Positions 1 through 8,268 of a stretch of 31,378 nucleotides of DNA are shown here, one piece after another. The stretch covers positions 1-31,378 of the forward strand of contig NZ_CALFLA010000079.1 of assembly GCF_937880195.1 (NCBI RefSeq). Direction: 5' to 3'. The stretch comes from an uncultured Blautia sp. GTDB taxonomy: Bacteria; Bacillota; Clostridia; Lachnospirales; Lachnospiraceae. Numbering within the stretch: the first letter of the stretch is position 1; every line of letters starts with the position of its first letter. Below the pieces are notes generated by a model. It did not search any database. It was not told where the DNA came from and was given only the letters and a program-made list of their open reading frames with translations. Made by a program: the position numbers and the translations under genes.

Positions 1-24
1 TATTCTTATTTTAAGAGTTAGAAG

Positions 25-48
25 CTAAAAAACGGTATTTACCGATAG
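25..48 (-). terminator. Possible weak intrinsic terminator after the DUF362 gene
   Basis: Read on the minus strand, a short CGGT-AAAT-ACCG hairpin is followed by six T residues; flanking GCTA and TAGC could extend it imperfectly. It lies about 10 bases past the stop of the DUF362 gene, where the end of the operon transcript is expected. The four-base-pair stem is weak, so this is tentative. Confidence 0.35.
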
Positions 49-54
49 CCCCTT

Positions 55-1191
55 TTATTTTACCTTGATCGCACTTTCTGGACACATTTCCTGACAACAG
101 AAACAGCGGATACACTTCTTATAGTCGTATACCGGTGGGTTTTCTTTTCCGTTTTTAAAGTCTACCGCCTTTCCGGGAACAGGGCAGCTTTTTACGCAGA
201 TTCCGCAGCGGATGCACTGATCCTTTTGGATATACGGCTTTTTCTGAAAAATGTTCAGCACCTTTGCCATTCGCTCCCAGATACCGGATTTCATCACTCT
301 TCTGTCCACATTGAACTTTGGATTTCCATATTTTGAAACAGCTTCTTCCATGGAAATTTCCCCATCTGGGGTCAGAAGCTCTATCTCCTCTTCTTTCCAT
401 GTGCCAAGTCCCATTTTTTCACCGTGATAACAGGTTGGAACCATAGACGGTTTCAGATGGACCAGACGGCTAAAAACACTGTCCAAAGCCACCGGGTCCC
501 TGGACATAAGCATTACCTTCATATCCACTGGATCTCCTGCGCCAGGTCCGTTCCCCTCCATGGCCGTAATCCCATCCATCACATAAAGTCTTGGCTTTAC
601 GCATTTATTCAGATCCACCAGCATTCTGGCAAAGCTGTCTGCGCTTGGGTAAAGGGTATGTCCTTTTGCCTTGTAAAGTCCATAAATAAAGCCATAGCTG
701 TTTTTCACCGCTCCGGTGATACGTTCCAGGGCATGGGTCTTCATTTTGCATAAAGAGATTACGCAATCGCTGTCCAGAAGCTCTTTGCCAAGCATAAACT
801 CCTTTGCCTGAACCCCTTCTTTATAAGGCGTTTTAATTCCTTCTGAAAAATCCACCGGGGAAATTCCAAGGCTTTCCATATAAGAATCCATCCCTGTGCC
901 TGCGATCACCTTTGTTGTATTTCCATGACCGCAGGAATCGGCAAGAATCATATTTTGACATCCATGCTCTTTTAAAAGACGGGCGAACATCCCTGCCACA
1001 ACCGGATGGGTGATCACTGCCCTGTCTGTTTCCGCTCGCTTAAGAAGATTTGGTTTCAAAAGAATTTTTTCTTCTTTTTTTACAAGAGAGTCCAGTCCTC
1101 CCAGAAGCTCCAGACCCTTTTTTAAACTTTCATAAACAAGATCTTCCCTGTAAGAATTACAGGGAAGAAGAATCACTTTACTTTTCTTCAT
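55..1191 (-). CDS. DUF362 domain protein with C-terminal 2x[4Fe-4S] ferredoxin domain
   Basis: Predicted cytoplasmic iron-sulfur protein of 378 aa. The first ~300 residues match the DUF362 family (motifs such as KPNLL at 46-50 and KMKTHALERITGAVKNSYG at 149-167). The C-terminus has two ferredoxin-type cluster motifs: C326-x2-C329-x2-C332-x3-C336 followed by Pro, and C360-x2-C363-x2-C366-x3-C370 followed by Pro. The start is supported by GAGGA about 8 bases upstream. It begins 4 bases after the enzyme I-like gene stops, so it is the last gene of the minus-strand run that includes the pot genes. The ferredoxin domain implies electron transfer, but the substrate of DUF362 proteins is not generally known, and nothing here reveals it. 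Family assignment is firm; function is open. Confidence 0.85.
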   Translation of the reverse strand: MKKSKVILLPCNSYREDLVYESLKKGLELLGGLDSLVKKEEKILLKPNLLKRAETDRAVITHPVVAGMFARLLKEHGCQNMILADSCGHGNTTKVIAGTGMDSYMESLGISPVDFSEGIKTPYKEGVQAKEFMLGKELLDSDCVISLCKMKTHALERITGAVKNSYGFIYGLYKAKGHTLYPSADSFARMLVDLNKCVKPRLYVMDGITAMEGNGPGAGDPVDMKVMLMSRDPVALDSVFSRLVHLKPSMVPTCYHGEKMGLGTWKEEEIELLTPDGEISMEEAVSKYGNPKFNVDRRVMKSGIWERMAKVLNIFQKKPYIQKDQCIRCGICVKSCPVPGKAVDFKNGKENPPVYDYKKCIRCFCCQEMCPESAIKVK

Positions 1192-1195
1192 ATAT

Positions 1196-2824
1196 TTATC
1201 CTCGCTGCCCGCTAAGGTCAGTTTCTCGAAGCGCCTTTCTTACCGGAAGAATACAGGCGGGAACAACGGAAAGAAAATCAACGCCCATGTGAACAAAAGT
1301 TTCTGTAAGCCGGGTATCTGCTGCGATCTCTCCGCAGATTCCTGCTTTTTTGCCCTCTGCATGAGCTGCCTCTACCACCATCTGGATCATTCTGAGAATT
1401 GCAGGATGGTGATCGTCATACTTATTTTTCAGAAGGGGATTCTGCCTGTCCATAGCAAGAGTATACTGGGTGAGATCGTTTGTGCCAATGCTTAAAAAAT
1501 CCACCCGCTTTGCCAGCTCTCTGCTTATCATAACAGCCGCAGGCGTTTCGATCATAATACTTGTCTGGATATCGCGGAAGGGAATGCCCTTTTCTTTCAG
1601 CCCTTCCTTTACCTCCTCTGTCAAATGCTGGATCTCATCCATTTCAGCCTCAGAAGATACCATGGGATACATCATGGCAAGATTTCCATAGGCGCTTGCA
1701 CGGTAAATAGCACGAAGCTGGGCTTTGAACATCAGCTTGCGGTCCAGACAGAGACGGATGCCCCTGTTTCCCATAATCGGATTTGTTTCTTCTGGAATAT
1801 CCAGATACGGAGCCTGCTTATCTGCTCCCAGATCAGCGGTACGGATCACTGCAATCTTATCTCCCATAGTTTCCGCCAGCTTTTTGTAGGCGCGAAACAG
1901 TTCGTTTTCTCTGGGATAATTTTCTCTTCCAAGATACTGAAATTCGCTTCGCAAAAGACCGATCCCGGCAGCCCCATAATAAAGTACATTGTTCAGATCG
2001 CTCATATTTCCGATATTGGCGTAAAGACCGATCTTTCTTCCGTCCTTTGTTTCATCTGACTGATTTTTAAGCTGCAGAAGCTCTTCTTTTTCTTTTTTGT
2101 CCGCTTCCAGACGAATGCGGTATTCTTTCTTTGTCTCTTCATCTGGATTCAGGTAAAGAGTACCTGTATATCCGTCTACGATCGCCGTCTGTCCGTCCCA
2201 GTCATCCTCTACTGAAATATCCACAAGAGAAGGGATCTCCATAGTCTTGGCAACAATAGAAGTATGAGAAACTGCTGAACCGTGGTGCATCACCACAGCC
2301 AGAAGTTTGTCTTTATCCATTTCCATGATCTCTGTAGGAGCAAGAGATTCTGCCACAACGATCACAGGATCGTTTCCCAGGTTGATTTTTACACAAGATC
2401 CTCCAAGAATCTGAATCAGCCGTCCTGAAATTTCCTGGATATCCTGGATCCTTCTTTTGATCACCGGTTCTTCCAGATTACGAAATGTTTCTGTCACCTC
2501 GTCTCTGTTTGTCATGACTGCGTATGCGGCGTTTACTTTTTCTGTTGAGATACAGCTTTCAATGGCTCTCTGATAGCTGTCTGATTCCAGAAGCCGAATC
2601 TGTCCCTTCAGATATTCCGCCTCTTTATGACTGCTTTGTCTGTTGGCTTCATAAAGCTCCTTCAGACCTTTGACCGCCTCCGCTCTGGCCTCCTGAAATT
2701 TCTGGATTTCTTTTTTTATGTTGCTTACCAGACACTGCCGTATCTGATATTCGCCTCTGCTGTAATATAATATTTTCCCGATGGCAATTCCTGAAAAGGT
2801 TGCTGTCCCCTTATAAATTTCCAT
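1196..2824 (-). CDS. ptsP: Phosphoenolpyruvate-protein phosphotransferase (PTS enzyme I-like)
   Basis: Cytoplasmic enzyme I family protein, 542 aa, slightly shorter than typical PtsI (~570 aa). Enzyme I takes phosphate from PEP on a histidine and passes it to HPr. The phospho-histidine region is visible as SAVSHTSIVAKTMEIP, with H187 as the phosphorylated residue. The PEP-binding barrel has GNRGIRLCLDR, the signature DFLSIGTNDLTQYTLAMDR, and the C-terminal GICGEIA motif containing the conserved active-site Cys. There is no N-terminal GAF domain, so it is not a full nitrogen-PTS PtsP; it could equally be called ptsI. An AAGGGGG Shine-Dalgarno precedes the ATG. It starts 21 bases after potD and no ptsH or sugar EII gene is nearby, so its job in this operon is unclear. 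Confidence 0.85.
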   Translation of the reverse strand: MEIYKGTATFSGIAIGKILYYSRGEYQIRQCLVSNIKKEIQKFQEARAEAVKGLKELYEANRQSSHKEAEYLKGQIRLLESDSYQRAIESCISTEKVNAAYAVMTNRDEVTETFRNLEEPVIKRRIQDIQEISGRLIQILGGSCVKINLGNDPVIVVAESLAPTEIMEMDKDKLLAVVMHHGSAVSHTSIVAKTMEIPSLVDISVEDDWDGQTAIVDGYTGTLYLNPDEETKKEYRIRLEADKKEKEELLQLKNQSDETKDGRKIGLYANIGNMSDLNNVLYYGAAGIGLLRSEFQYLGRENYPRENELFRAYKKLAETMGDKIAVIRTADLGADKQAPYLDIPEETNPIMGNRGIRLCLDRKLMFKAQLRAIYRASAYGNLAMMYPMVSSEAEMDEIQHLTEEVKEGLKEKGIPFRDIQTSIMIETPAAVMISRELAKRVDFLSIGTNDLTQYTLAMDRQNPLLKNKYDDHHPAILRMIQMVVEAAHAEGKKAGICGEIAADTRLTETFVHMGVDFLSVVPACILPVRKALRETDLSGQRG

Positions 2825-2845
2825 CCTGCATCCCCCTTGTTTGTG

Positions 2846-3877
2846 TCAGTCGCAGGCTGCCTTAAACTCTGTCCAGTTTTTGCTGTACTGTTCTTCCGCC
2901 TCTGCGCTTACATTTTGTACGATCTCTCCCTTTTTCACAGAATCCGGGACAACCAGATCTGGATTAACCAGCTCATCCGCCTCTTTGTTTGTACTGTAAT
3001 ATCCGATAAAATCTGTACACTGAGCCGCGATCTCCGGTTTTAAAATATATTCCATAAACTGGTAAGCAGCGTCCTTATTGGGCGCCTTGCTTGGGATAAA
3101 CATTCCCATAATTCCAAATCCCAGGCCTTCCTCAGGGTAAACCACCTTTAATTCCGGGTATTCAGAAAGAGCTGCCGTTACCTGTGAAGTATAAAGAAAT
3201 CCCACGCTGGCCTCTCCGTTCAAAAGGGCGTTCTGGGTGTTATCATCCTGGATCAGACGCACATTTGGAGCCAGCTTTAGAAGTTTTTCTCCTGTTTCTT
3301 TCAGAGAGTCCACATCCTCCTCATTCATGCTCTTTCCAAGGGTCAGATTGGTAATGCCGTTGATCACTCGGTAGTTTGCAACCAGCGCAATACTGTCCTC
3401 AAGAGACGGATCCCAGAGATCCGCATATCCCTTGATGTCAATATCCACCATTTCGGGATCATAAACGATCAAAGGGATTCCTGCCCCGTAAGGTATGGTA
3501 TATTCGTTATTAGGATCATAAAACTGGCTCTGATACAGAGGATTGATATTCTCAAATCCGGTAAGTCGGCTCTGGTCCAGCTTTTCTGCAAGCCCTGCCT
3601 GTACCACGTTTTCAATAATATAATCGTCTGCAATAATAATATCATAATCTCCGCCATCAGCCATGGAGAGCTTTTCAAACATGGTCTCGTCTGTATCAAA
3701 GTTGGAGTATATGATCTTTATTCCTGTTTCCTCCTCAAATCCATCCAGGACTTCCTGAGGGAACATGTTTTCCCAGGTAAAAAGCACAAGCTCTTTTTTT
3801 GCGTCTGCAGAAACAGGAACTGCTGCCGCTGTCACCAAAAGAGCTGCGCATAATGCTGCCGCAAATAGTTTTTTCAT
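2846..3877 (-). CDS. potD: Polyamine-type ABC transporter substrate-binding protein
   Basis: Extracellular binding protein of the spermidine/putrescine (PotD/PotF) family, 343 aa, which would capture ligand and deliver it to the PotB-PotC permease. An N-terminal signal peptide is evident (basic MKK, hydrophobic stretch to about residue 21, then VSADA near 22-26). The mature part opens with ELVLFTWENMFPQEVLDGFEEETG, the usual PotD beginning, and has the downstream IPYGAGIPLIVYD segment. The start is backed by AAAGGAGG 8 bases upstream. Oddly, there is no lipobox Cys at the end of the hydrophobic stretch, although Gram-positive binding proteins are usually lipoproteins; C10 sits too early and in the wrong context. 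It is the fourth gene of potABCD. Whether the ligand is spermidine, putrescine or another amine cannot be told from sequence alone. Confidence 0.88.
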   Translation of the reverse strand: MKKLFAAALCAALLVTAAAVPVSADAKKELVLFTWENMFPQEVLDGFEEETGIKIIYSNFDTDETMFEKLSMADGGDYDIIIADDYIIENVVQAGLAEKLDQSRLTGFENINPLYQSQFYDPNNEYTIPYGAGIPLIVYDPEMVDIDIKGYADLWDPSLEDSIALVANYRVINGITNLTLGKSMNEEDVDSLKETGEKLLKLAPNVRLIQDDNTQNALLNGEASVGFLYTSQVTAALSEYPELKVVYPEEGLGFGIMGMFIPSKAPNKDAAYQFMEYILKPEIAAQCTDFIGYYSTNKEADELVNPDLVVPDSVKKGEIVQNVSAEAEEQYSKNWTEFKAACD

Positions 3878-3927
3878 AATAGTAGCCTCCTTTATGCAGA
3901 ATTTAAACTGTACTTATTTAGTATAAC

Positions 3928-4734
3928 CTATTTTTTCTTTGTTGAAAAGAGTCTGTTTTTTCCTTTTATAATCCTGGTAAACAGTGCATAAATAAGAAGA
4001 GCGGTAAGGGTAACTGCAAGCATCAGGGTACAAAGGGCGTTGATCTCTGGCGTTACTCCTGTTTTTAACTGGGTATATACCTTTACCGGAAGAGTGGATA
4101 TCCTTGGCCCGTTGACAAAAATACTGATCACCACATCATCCATAGACATAGCAAAAGCCAAAAGAGAGCCTGACACAACAGCAGGCATAATAAGAGGAAG
4201 GGTAATATCCCAAAATGCCCGGAGGCTTTCTGCTCCTAGATCTCTTGCCGCCTCCTCAAGAGAGGGATCCATTCCCGCAAGACGGGCTTTTACCTCCATC
4301 AGGATATAGGGTACGCAAAAAACCGTATGTCCCAGAAGCAAAGTCATCATACCAAAAGGCATATTTAAAAGATAAAAAAATGCCATCAATACCATTCCCA
4401 AAATGATTTCCGGGATCATCAATGGTAAAATAGAAATATATTCCAACGCTCCCTTGATTTTCCAGTGGATCCGGGAAAGACCTACCGCCCCAAAGGTCCC
4501 GATCACTGCGGACACCAGGCAGCTTGCCGCTCCAAGAATAAGGCTGTTTCCAAGAGCTTCCAGCATGGCGCTGTCATGGAACAACTCTTCATACCATTTC
4601 AGAGAAAAGCCAGTAAATCGCACTGGGAGCTTTGATTCATTAAAAGAAAAAATAATTACCACTGCCACAGGCAGATACATCAAAAAAAACACAATTCCAA
4701 GATACAGCCCGGAAAGTTTTGAATTTTTTTTCAT
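3928..4734 (-). CDS. potC: Polyamine-type ABC transporter permease PotC
   Basis: Inner-membrane permease subunit, 268 aa, with about six hydrophobic segments. The first is at about residues 10-30, and the last ends near residue 258. The cytoplasmic EAA loop that docks on the ATPase is clear: EAARDLGAESLRAFWDITLP starting at residue 161. It pairs with PotB to form the channel. Its ATG overlaps the potB stop codon by four bases (ATGA), which points to translational coupling, and GGAGGGG lies just upstream. The length matches the family (~260-270 aa). potD follows after 50 bases. The assignment as PotC rather than a general binding-protein permease rests on the potABCD gene order. Confidence 0.88.
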   Translation of the reverse strand: MKKNSKLSGLYLGIVFFLMYLPVAVVIIFSFNESKLPVRFTGFSLKWYEELFHDSAMLEALGNSLILGAASCLVSAVIGTFGAVGLSRIHWKIKGALEYISILPLMIPEIILGMVLMAFFYLLNMPFGMMTLLLGHTVFCVPYILMEVKARLAGMDPSLEEAARDLGAESLRAFWDITLPLIMPAVVSGSLLAFAMSMDDVVISIFVNGPRISTLPVKVYTQLKTGVTPEINALCTLMLAVTLTALLIYALFTRIIKGKNRLFSTKKK

Positions 4735-5597
4735 CCGATCCCCTCCAGTTCCTTAACATTTGTAATCCTTCGGTACAGCCCGATCATCAATGTGGTAAGG
4801 ATCATAAGAACTACGGCAAGAGCCGCTGCAAAAGGCCAGTTACTGCCTCTTGTCATCTGTTCCTGGATCAGGCTTCCCACCAGAACAATCTTATTTCCGC
4901 CTAAAATATCTGCAATAAAGAAAAGGCCCATAGACGGAATAAAGGTCAGGATAACTCCAGATAAAAGACCGGGAAGAGTCAGCTTAAAGGACACGGTCCA
5001 AAATGCCTTCCATCTTCCAGCTCCCAGATCTCTTGCAGCTTCCACCAAGGACCAGTCCAGTTTTTCCGCGCTGGAATATACGGATAAGATCATAAAGGGA
5101 AGAAGTACATACACCATACCTACCACAATAGCCGGATAGCTGTACAGAAGTTTCAGTGGACGTTCAATAATACCAAGATCCTTTAAAAGACTGTTCAAAG
5201 GCCCTCTGTTCTGCAGGATGATGATCCATCCATAAAGACGGATCAGGGAATTGATCCAAAAAGGCAGCATCAGAAAAAGCATGGCTTTCTTTTTCCAGCC
5301 GTCGGACAGCTTTGCCATAAAATATCCAAAGGGATAACCTACCAGACAGATAATGGCCGTGCTGGTAAGAGCAAGTTTAAAAGACTCTCCAAAAGTCTGA
5401 AGGTATACCGGATCCAGGATCTTCCTGTAATTATCCAGAGTAAGATTCCATTCTACAGAAGATCCGCTCCCCGGCTGGGCGAAGCTTAAAGCCACCATAT
5501 AGATCAGAGGACCTGCCACAAATACAAGAGTAAAAAAATAAAGGGGAAGGATCATCCATACAGATGAACTGCGTTTTGTTTTTTTCGGCCGTTTCAT
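4731..5597 (-). CDS. potB: Polyamine-type ABC transporter permease PotB
   Basis: Membrane permease, 288 aa from the chosen start. A basic N-terminus (MKRPKKTKRSS) is followed by a membrane helix at about 13-37, with about five more. The EAA loop reads EAARDLGAGRWKAFW from residue 186. The reading frame is open for 16 codons further upstream, inside potA. I chose the internal ATG at 5597 because GGAGAG sits 7 bases before it and because this removes a long overlap with PotA, whose TAG stop lies just ahead. It forms the heterodimeric channel with PotC, whose ATG overlaps its stop codon. Confidence 0.88.
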   Translation of the reverse strand: MKRPKKTKRSSSVWMILPLYFFTLVFVAGPLIYMVALSFAQPGSGSSVEWNLTLDNYRKILDPVYLQTFGESFKLALTSTAIICLVGYPFGYFMAKLSDGWKKKAMLFLMLPFWINSLIRLYGWIIILQNRGPLNSLLKDLGIIERPLKLLYSYPAIVVGMVYVLLPFMILSVYSSAEKLDWSLVEAARDLGAGRWKAFWTVSFKLTLPGLLSGVILTFIPSMGLFFIADILGGNKIVLVGSLIQEQMTRGSNWPFAAALAVVLMILTTLMIGLYRRITNVKELEGIG

Positions 5598-5598
5598 T

Positions 5599-6678
5599 CT
5601 ATTTCTCTCCTGTTCTGTCCACAAAAACCGCATCCTCCGGGGCAAAGCAGACGCTTACCGTTTCTCCCGGGCGAACGTCCGCATTGATTCCATAGCGGCT
5701 TGCCACCAGCTCTGTGCCGTCCGAAAGACGAAGCACCACCCTAAGCTGCCCTGCTGCAAAGCTCTTTTCCGTCACCTCTGCCTTAAGGCCGCAGGCACAC
5801 TCTTCCTGTATTTTGATATTTTCACTTCTCACTGCAAGGGTCACTTCTTCCCCCTCAGAGACTGCTTCCTCTCTGCACAATACAGAAGCTTTGCCTCCTG
5901 CAAGCTCCACTGTGGCCTTCCCCTCCCGGACGGTTATTACCCTGCCCTTCAGGATATTGGCATTTCCTACAAAAACAGCCACATAGCTTGTACGGGGATG
6001 ATTATAAATCTCATCTGGAGTGCCGATCTGCTCAAAGGTTCCCTGATTCATTACAGCGATCCTGTCAGACATATTGATGGCCTCCTCCTGATCATGAGTG
6101 ATATAGATAAACGTGATCCCCAGTTTTTTTTGGAGACGTTTCAGTTCTGCCTGCATGGTCCGGCGAAGCTGCAGGTCTAGAGCCCCCAAAGGTTCGTCCA
6201 GAAGCAGCACCTTAGGATTATTGATCAAAGCCCTTGCAATAGCCACTCTCTGTTTCTGTCCTCCAGAAAGCTCAGAAGGCTTACGCTTTTCGTAGCCTGG
6301 AAGCTGCACCAGCTCCAGCATATGTGTCACTCTTTTTTTGATTTCAGCCTTTGGCACTTTTTTCAGCTTCAGTCCGTATCCTATATTATCCGCCACATTC
6401 ATATGAGGAAAAAGGGCATAATTTTGGAATACTGTATTTACGTCTCTCTCTTCCGGGTTCAGCGCGGTAACGTCTCTGCCGTCCAAAAATACCTGTCCCG
6501 CATCCGGCGTTTCAAGCCCTGCAATAATTCGGAGGGTTGTGGTCTTTCCACAGCCCGAAGAGCCAAGAAGCGTGATAAACTCTCCCTTTCCAATGGAAAG
6601 ACTGATTCCCTTCAACACCTCTTCCTCCTCAGAAAATCCCTTTCTGATGTCCTTTAATTCTAAACAAATTTCTGTCAT
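5599..6678 (-). CDS. potA: Polyamine-type ABC transporter ATP-binding protein
   Basis: Cytoplasmic ATPase that powers the PotB-PotC importer, 359 aa. In order: Walker A GSSGCGKTT at 39-47, Q-loop around Q85, signature LSGGQ at 137-141, Walker B LLLDEP with D161-E162, and switch His H195 (THDQEEA). After about residue 235 comes a C-terminal TOBE-like regulatory domain, typical of the PotA/MalK group. All catalytic residues are intact. The ATG overlaps the stop of the upstream amidohydrolase by four bases (ATGA). potB, potC and potD follow immediately, which makes a complete importer cassette. Family placement is secure; the polyamine specificity is taken from its partners. Confidence 0.9.
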   Translation of the reverse strand: MTEICLELKDIRKGFSEEEEVLKGISLSIGKGEFITLLGSSGCGKTTTLRIIAGLETPDAGQVFLDGRDVTALNPEERDVNTVFQNYALFPHMNVADNIGYGLKLKKVPKAEIKKRVTHMLELVQLPGYEKRKPSELSGGQKQRVAIARALINNPKVLLLDEPLGALDLQLRRTMQAELKRLQKKLGITFIYITHDQEEAINMSDRIAVMNQGTFEQIGTPDEIYNHPRTSYVAVFVGNANILKGRVITVREGKATVELAGGKASVLCREEAVSEGEEVTLAVRSENIKIQEECACGLKAEVTEKSFAAGQLRVVLRLSDGTELVASRYGINADVRPGETVSVCFAPEDAVFVDRTGEK

Positions 6679-8042
6679 ATTTTTGTTTCCTTACTTTCTT
6701 CTGATCCTGCGGCAGCAAAGCCGCCGTCTGTTTCCATCTGCCTGTAAATATATTCTGTATATCCTTTTTTGTCAAAGACCGGAGTAAAACCGTCTATGAT
6801 CTCCCTTGCCTTCTCAGCCCTGTTTTTTAATAATCGGTAAACCGTAAGAGCCTGAAGCTTTGCCGGAAGGATATATGCTTTTTCTTTATCCTTAATTCGG
6901 AAATCCTCCCCGTGAAGCCGTCCTTCAAATCCCCCAAAGGTAAAATTCACCACAGGAAGAAGGTGGGTCAGATCCCCCACGTCCGTACAGGCGTTATTAA
7001 AGTCCCCGGGGCGCACTTCCCGGTAAGAAAGCCCCATCGCTTCTGCCGCCTCTTTCATGGCCTGATCCGCCAGTCTTGGACGGATAGGCATATATCCGGT
7101 CAGGTTCTCCCTTTCAATCCTTCCCCCAAAAGCATAAGCCGCTCCGTCGTAGGCTCTGTCCGCCATCTGCCGGATCTGCCTTATTTTTTCCAGGGAAGCT
7201 GCCCGGATCTTTGTTTCCAGAATCGCCTCGTCGGGCACACTGTTTACCACGTCTCCCGCCTTGCGGATCACATTATGAAGACGCACATGGTCCTCCTCCC
7301 GAAAAGTTTCCCGCATAAGTCCCATCATTTGAAGCGCGCTTGTGGCAATGCTTAAGGCGTTGACCCCGTTCCAGGGATCAATGGCTCCGTGAGCCGCCTT
7401 TCCCCGGATGGTAACCCGCTCTGCGTCAAATCCGTTACAGGCAGGATTTCCCAGATAAAAATCCTCCTGTACAGGAACCATATGAACGTGGGAAGTCATT
7501 ACAAGATCCGTATGGTCAAAAACCCCTGTACGGATCATTTCGCTTTTTCCCGATCCAAAGAGGATTCCTTTTTTACGAAGGGTTGTTCTTTTGTCCGCGT
7601 CTATATATTCCTCTGCCGGAACTCCCAGAAATGTCAGGGAGCCGTCCAGCTCCTTTCTGATTTCCGGGTCAGAAAAAGCAACAGCCGTTCCAGCCATAAC
7701 AGCCATCTGCGCATGATGGCCGCAGGCATGAGCTGCCTTTGTAACAGGATCTGCTTTTGGGTGGCTTGCGCATCCAATGGCGTCCATCTCTCCGATCACC
7801 GCCACATTGGGATATCCTGCCTTATTATCTTTGCAGGGTTCCCAGTATGCCCGAACACCTGTAAGAGCTATATTTTTCTCAATCTCCATTCCCAGGCTTT
7901 CCAAAAACTCTGCTGTTTTCTCTGCTGTGCGGACTTCCTGGAATCCCGGCTCAGGATGAGCCTCTATATCTTCTGCATAACGTATGATTTCTTCTTTGTA
8001 TTTCTCGATCCGCCTGACAATCTTCCGTTCTGTTTCATCCAT
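6675..8042 (-). CDS. M20-family amidohydrolase / peptidase
   Basis: Cytoplasmic metal-dependent amidohydrolase of the M20 family (M20D, AbgB/hippurate-hydrolase-like), 455 aa. Visible motifs: GEMDAIG near 84-90, metal-site HACGHH at 105-110 (H105, C107, H109, H110), the dimerisation-lid opening GKAAHGAIDPWNGVNAL, and a late RLHGEDF His. The open frame continues upstream through the tRNA-Thr gene, but those residues are tRNA sequence. The real start is the ATG at 8042 with AAGGGG 7 bases upstream and the normal MDETERKIVRRIEKY beginning. It is the first protein gene of the pot run and overlaps potA by four bases, so it may process something PotABCD imports, such as an acylated or aminoacylated amine. 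That is inference; the true substrate could be an N-acyl amino acid or peptide. Confidence 0.85.
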   Translation of the reverse strand: MDETERKIVRRIEKYKEEIIRYAEDIEAHPEPGFQEVRTAEKTAEFLESLGMEIEKNIALTGVRAYWEPCKDNKAGYPNVAVIGEMDAIGCASHPKADPVTKAAHACGHHAQMAVMAGTAVAFSDPEIRKELDGSLTFLGVPAEEYIDADKRTTLRKKGILFGSGKSEMIRTGVFDHTDLVMTSHVHMVPVQEDFYLGNPACNGFDAERVTIRGKAAHGAIDPWNGVNALSIATSALQMMGLMRETFREEDHVRLHNVIRKAGDVVNSVPDEAILETKIRAASLEKIRQIRQMADRAYDGAAYAFGGRIERENLTGYMPIRPRLADQAMKEAAEAMGLSYREVRPGDFNNACTDVGDLTHLLPVVNFTFGGFEGRLHGEDFRIKDKEKAYILPAKLQALTVYRLLKNRAEKAREIIDGFTPVFDKKGYTEYIYRQMETDGGFAAAGSEESKETKI

Positions 8043-8065
8043 GACAATTCCCCTTATAATTATAT

Positions 8066-8101
8066 AAAAAAACTGCTCTCTCATTATCTGAAAGAACAGT
8101 T
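8066..8101 (-). terminator. Intrinsic terminator/attenuator between tRNA-Thr and the amidohydrolase
   Basis: On the minus strand, AACTGTTCTTTC pairs with GAGAGAGCAGTT over 12 base pairs (two G-U), with loop AGATAAT, followed by five or more T. It ends the tRNA transcript about 40 bases past the tRNA, and lies only ~23 bases ahead of the amidohydrolase ATG. Just upstream is a second hairpin, GGAAGTC/GACTTCC (8107-8128). GAAC next to it could pair with GTTC in the terminator's left arm, so an alternative fold is possible. Confidence 0.75.
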
Positions 8102-8106
8102 GTCCT

Positions 8107-8128
8107 GGAAGTCCTACAGGCGACTTCC
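8107..8128 (-). other. Hairpin between tRNA-Thr and its terminator
   Basis: A perfect 7-bp stem, GGAAGTC (8122-8128) with GACTTCC (8107-8113) around an 8-base loop GCCTGTAG, read on the minus strand. It is not followed by T residues, so it is not a terminator itself. It may serve as a 3' processing structure for the tRNA precursor or as part of an attenuator with the adjacent terminator. Confidence 0.5.
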
Positions 8129-8140
8129 GTTCCTGAAAAA

Positions 8141-8213
8141 AGCTGGAAATGAGACTCGAACTCACGACCCCTTCATTACGAGTGAAGTGCTCTACCGACT
8201 GAGCTATTCCAGC
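8141..8213 (-). tRNA. tRNA-Thr, anticodon CGU (reads ACG)
   Basis: A complete 73-base cloverleaf read on the minus strand. The acceptor stem GCTGGAA pairs perfectly with TTCCAGC. The D arm begins TAGCTCAGTCGGTAGAGC. The anticodon stem CTTCA/TGAAG encloses loop CTCGTAA, giving anticodon CGT. The T arm has GTTCGAGTC. The discriminator base is T and no CCA is encoded, so CCA would be added after transcription. A consensus promoter lies 20 bases upstream and an intrinsic terminator follows. Anticodon CGU reads ACG threonine codons. It stands alone rather than in a tRNA cluster. Confidence 0.96.
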
Positions 8214-8232
8214 CTGTGCCTGACACACAAAT

Positions 8233-8260
8233 ATTATACTCGATTTTCAGGAAAAAGCAA
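8233..8260 (-). promoter_or_regulatory. Sigma-A promoter of tRNA-Thr
   Basis: On the minus strand, TTGCTT (8255-8260), a 16-base spacer and a perfect TATAAT (8233-8238). Transcription would begin about 12-15 bases before the tRNA. I see no equally good promoter between the tRNA and the amidohydrolase start, so this may also serve the amidohydrolase-pot operon by read-through of the intervening terminator. Confidence 0.75.
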
Positions 8261-8268
8261 GAGTTTTT

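Noticed and set aside
5598..5645. Longer PotB start inside potA
   Set aside because: GGAGAG is placed for the ATG at 5597, and the extra residues do not resemble permease N-termini.
8043..8228. Extension of the amidohydrolase frame by 62 residues through the tRNA-Thr gene
   Set aside because: Those codons are the tRNA cloverleaf and its terminator read in frame; a good AAGGGG site supports the start at 8042.
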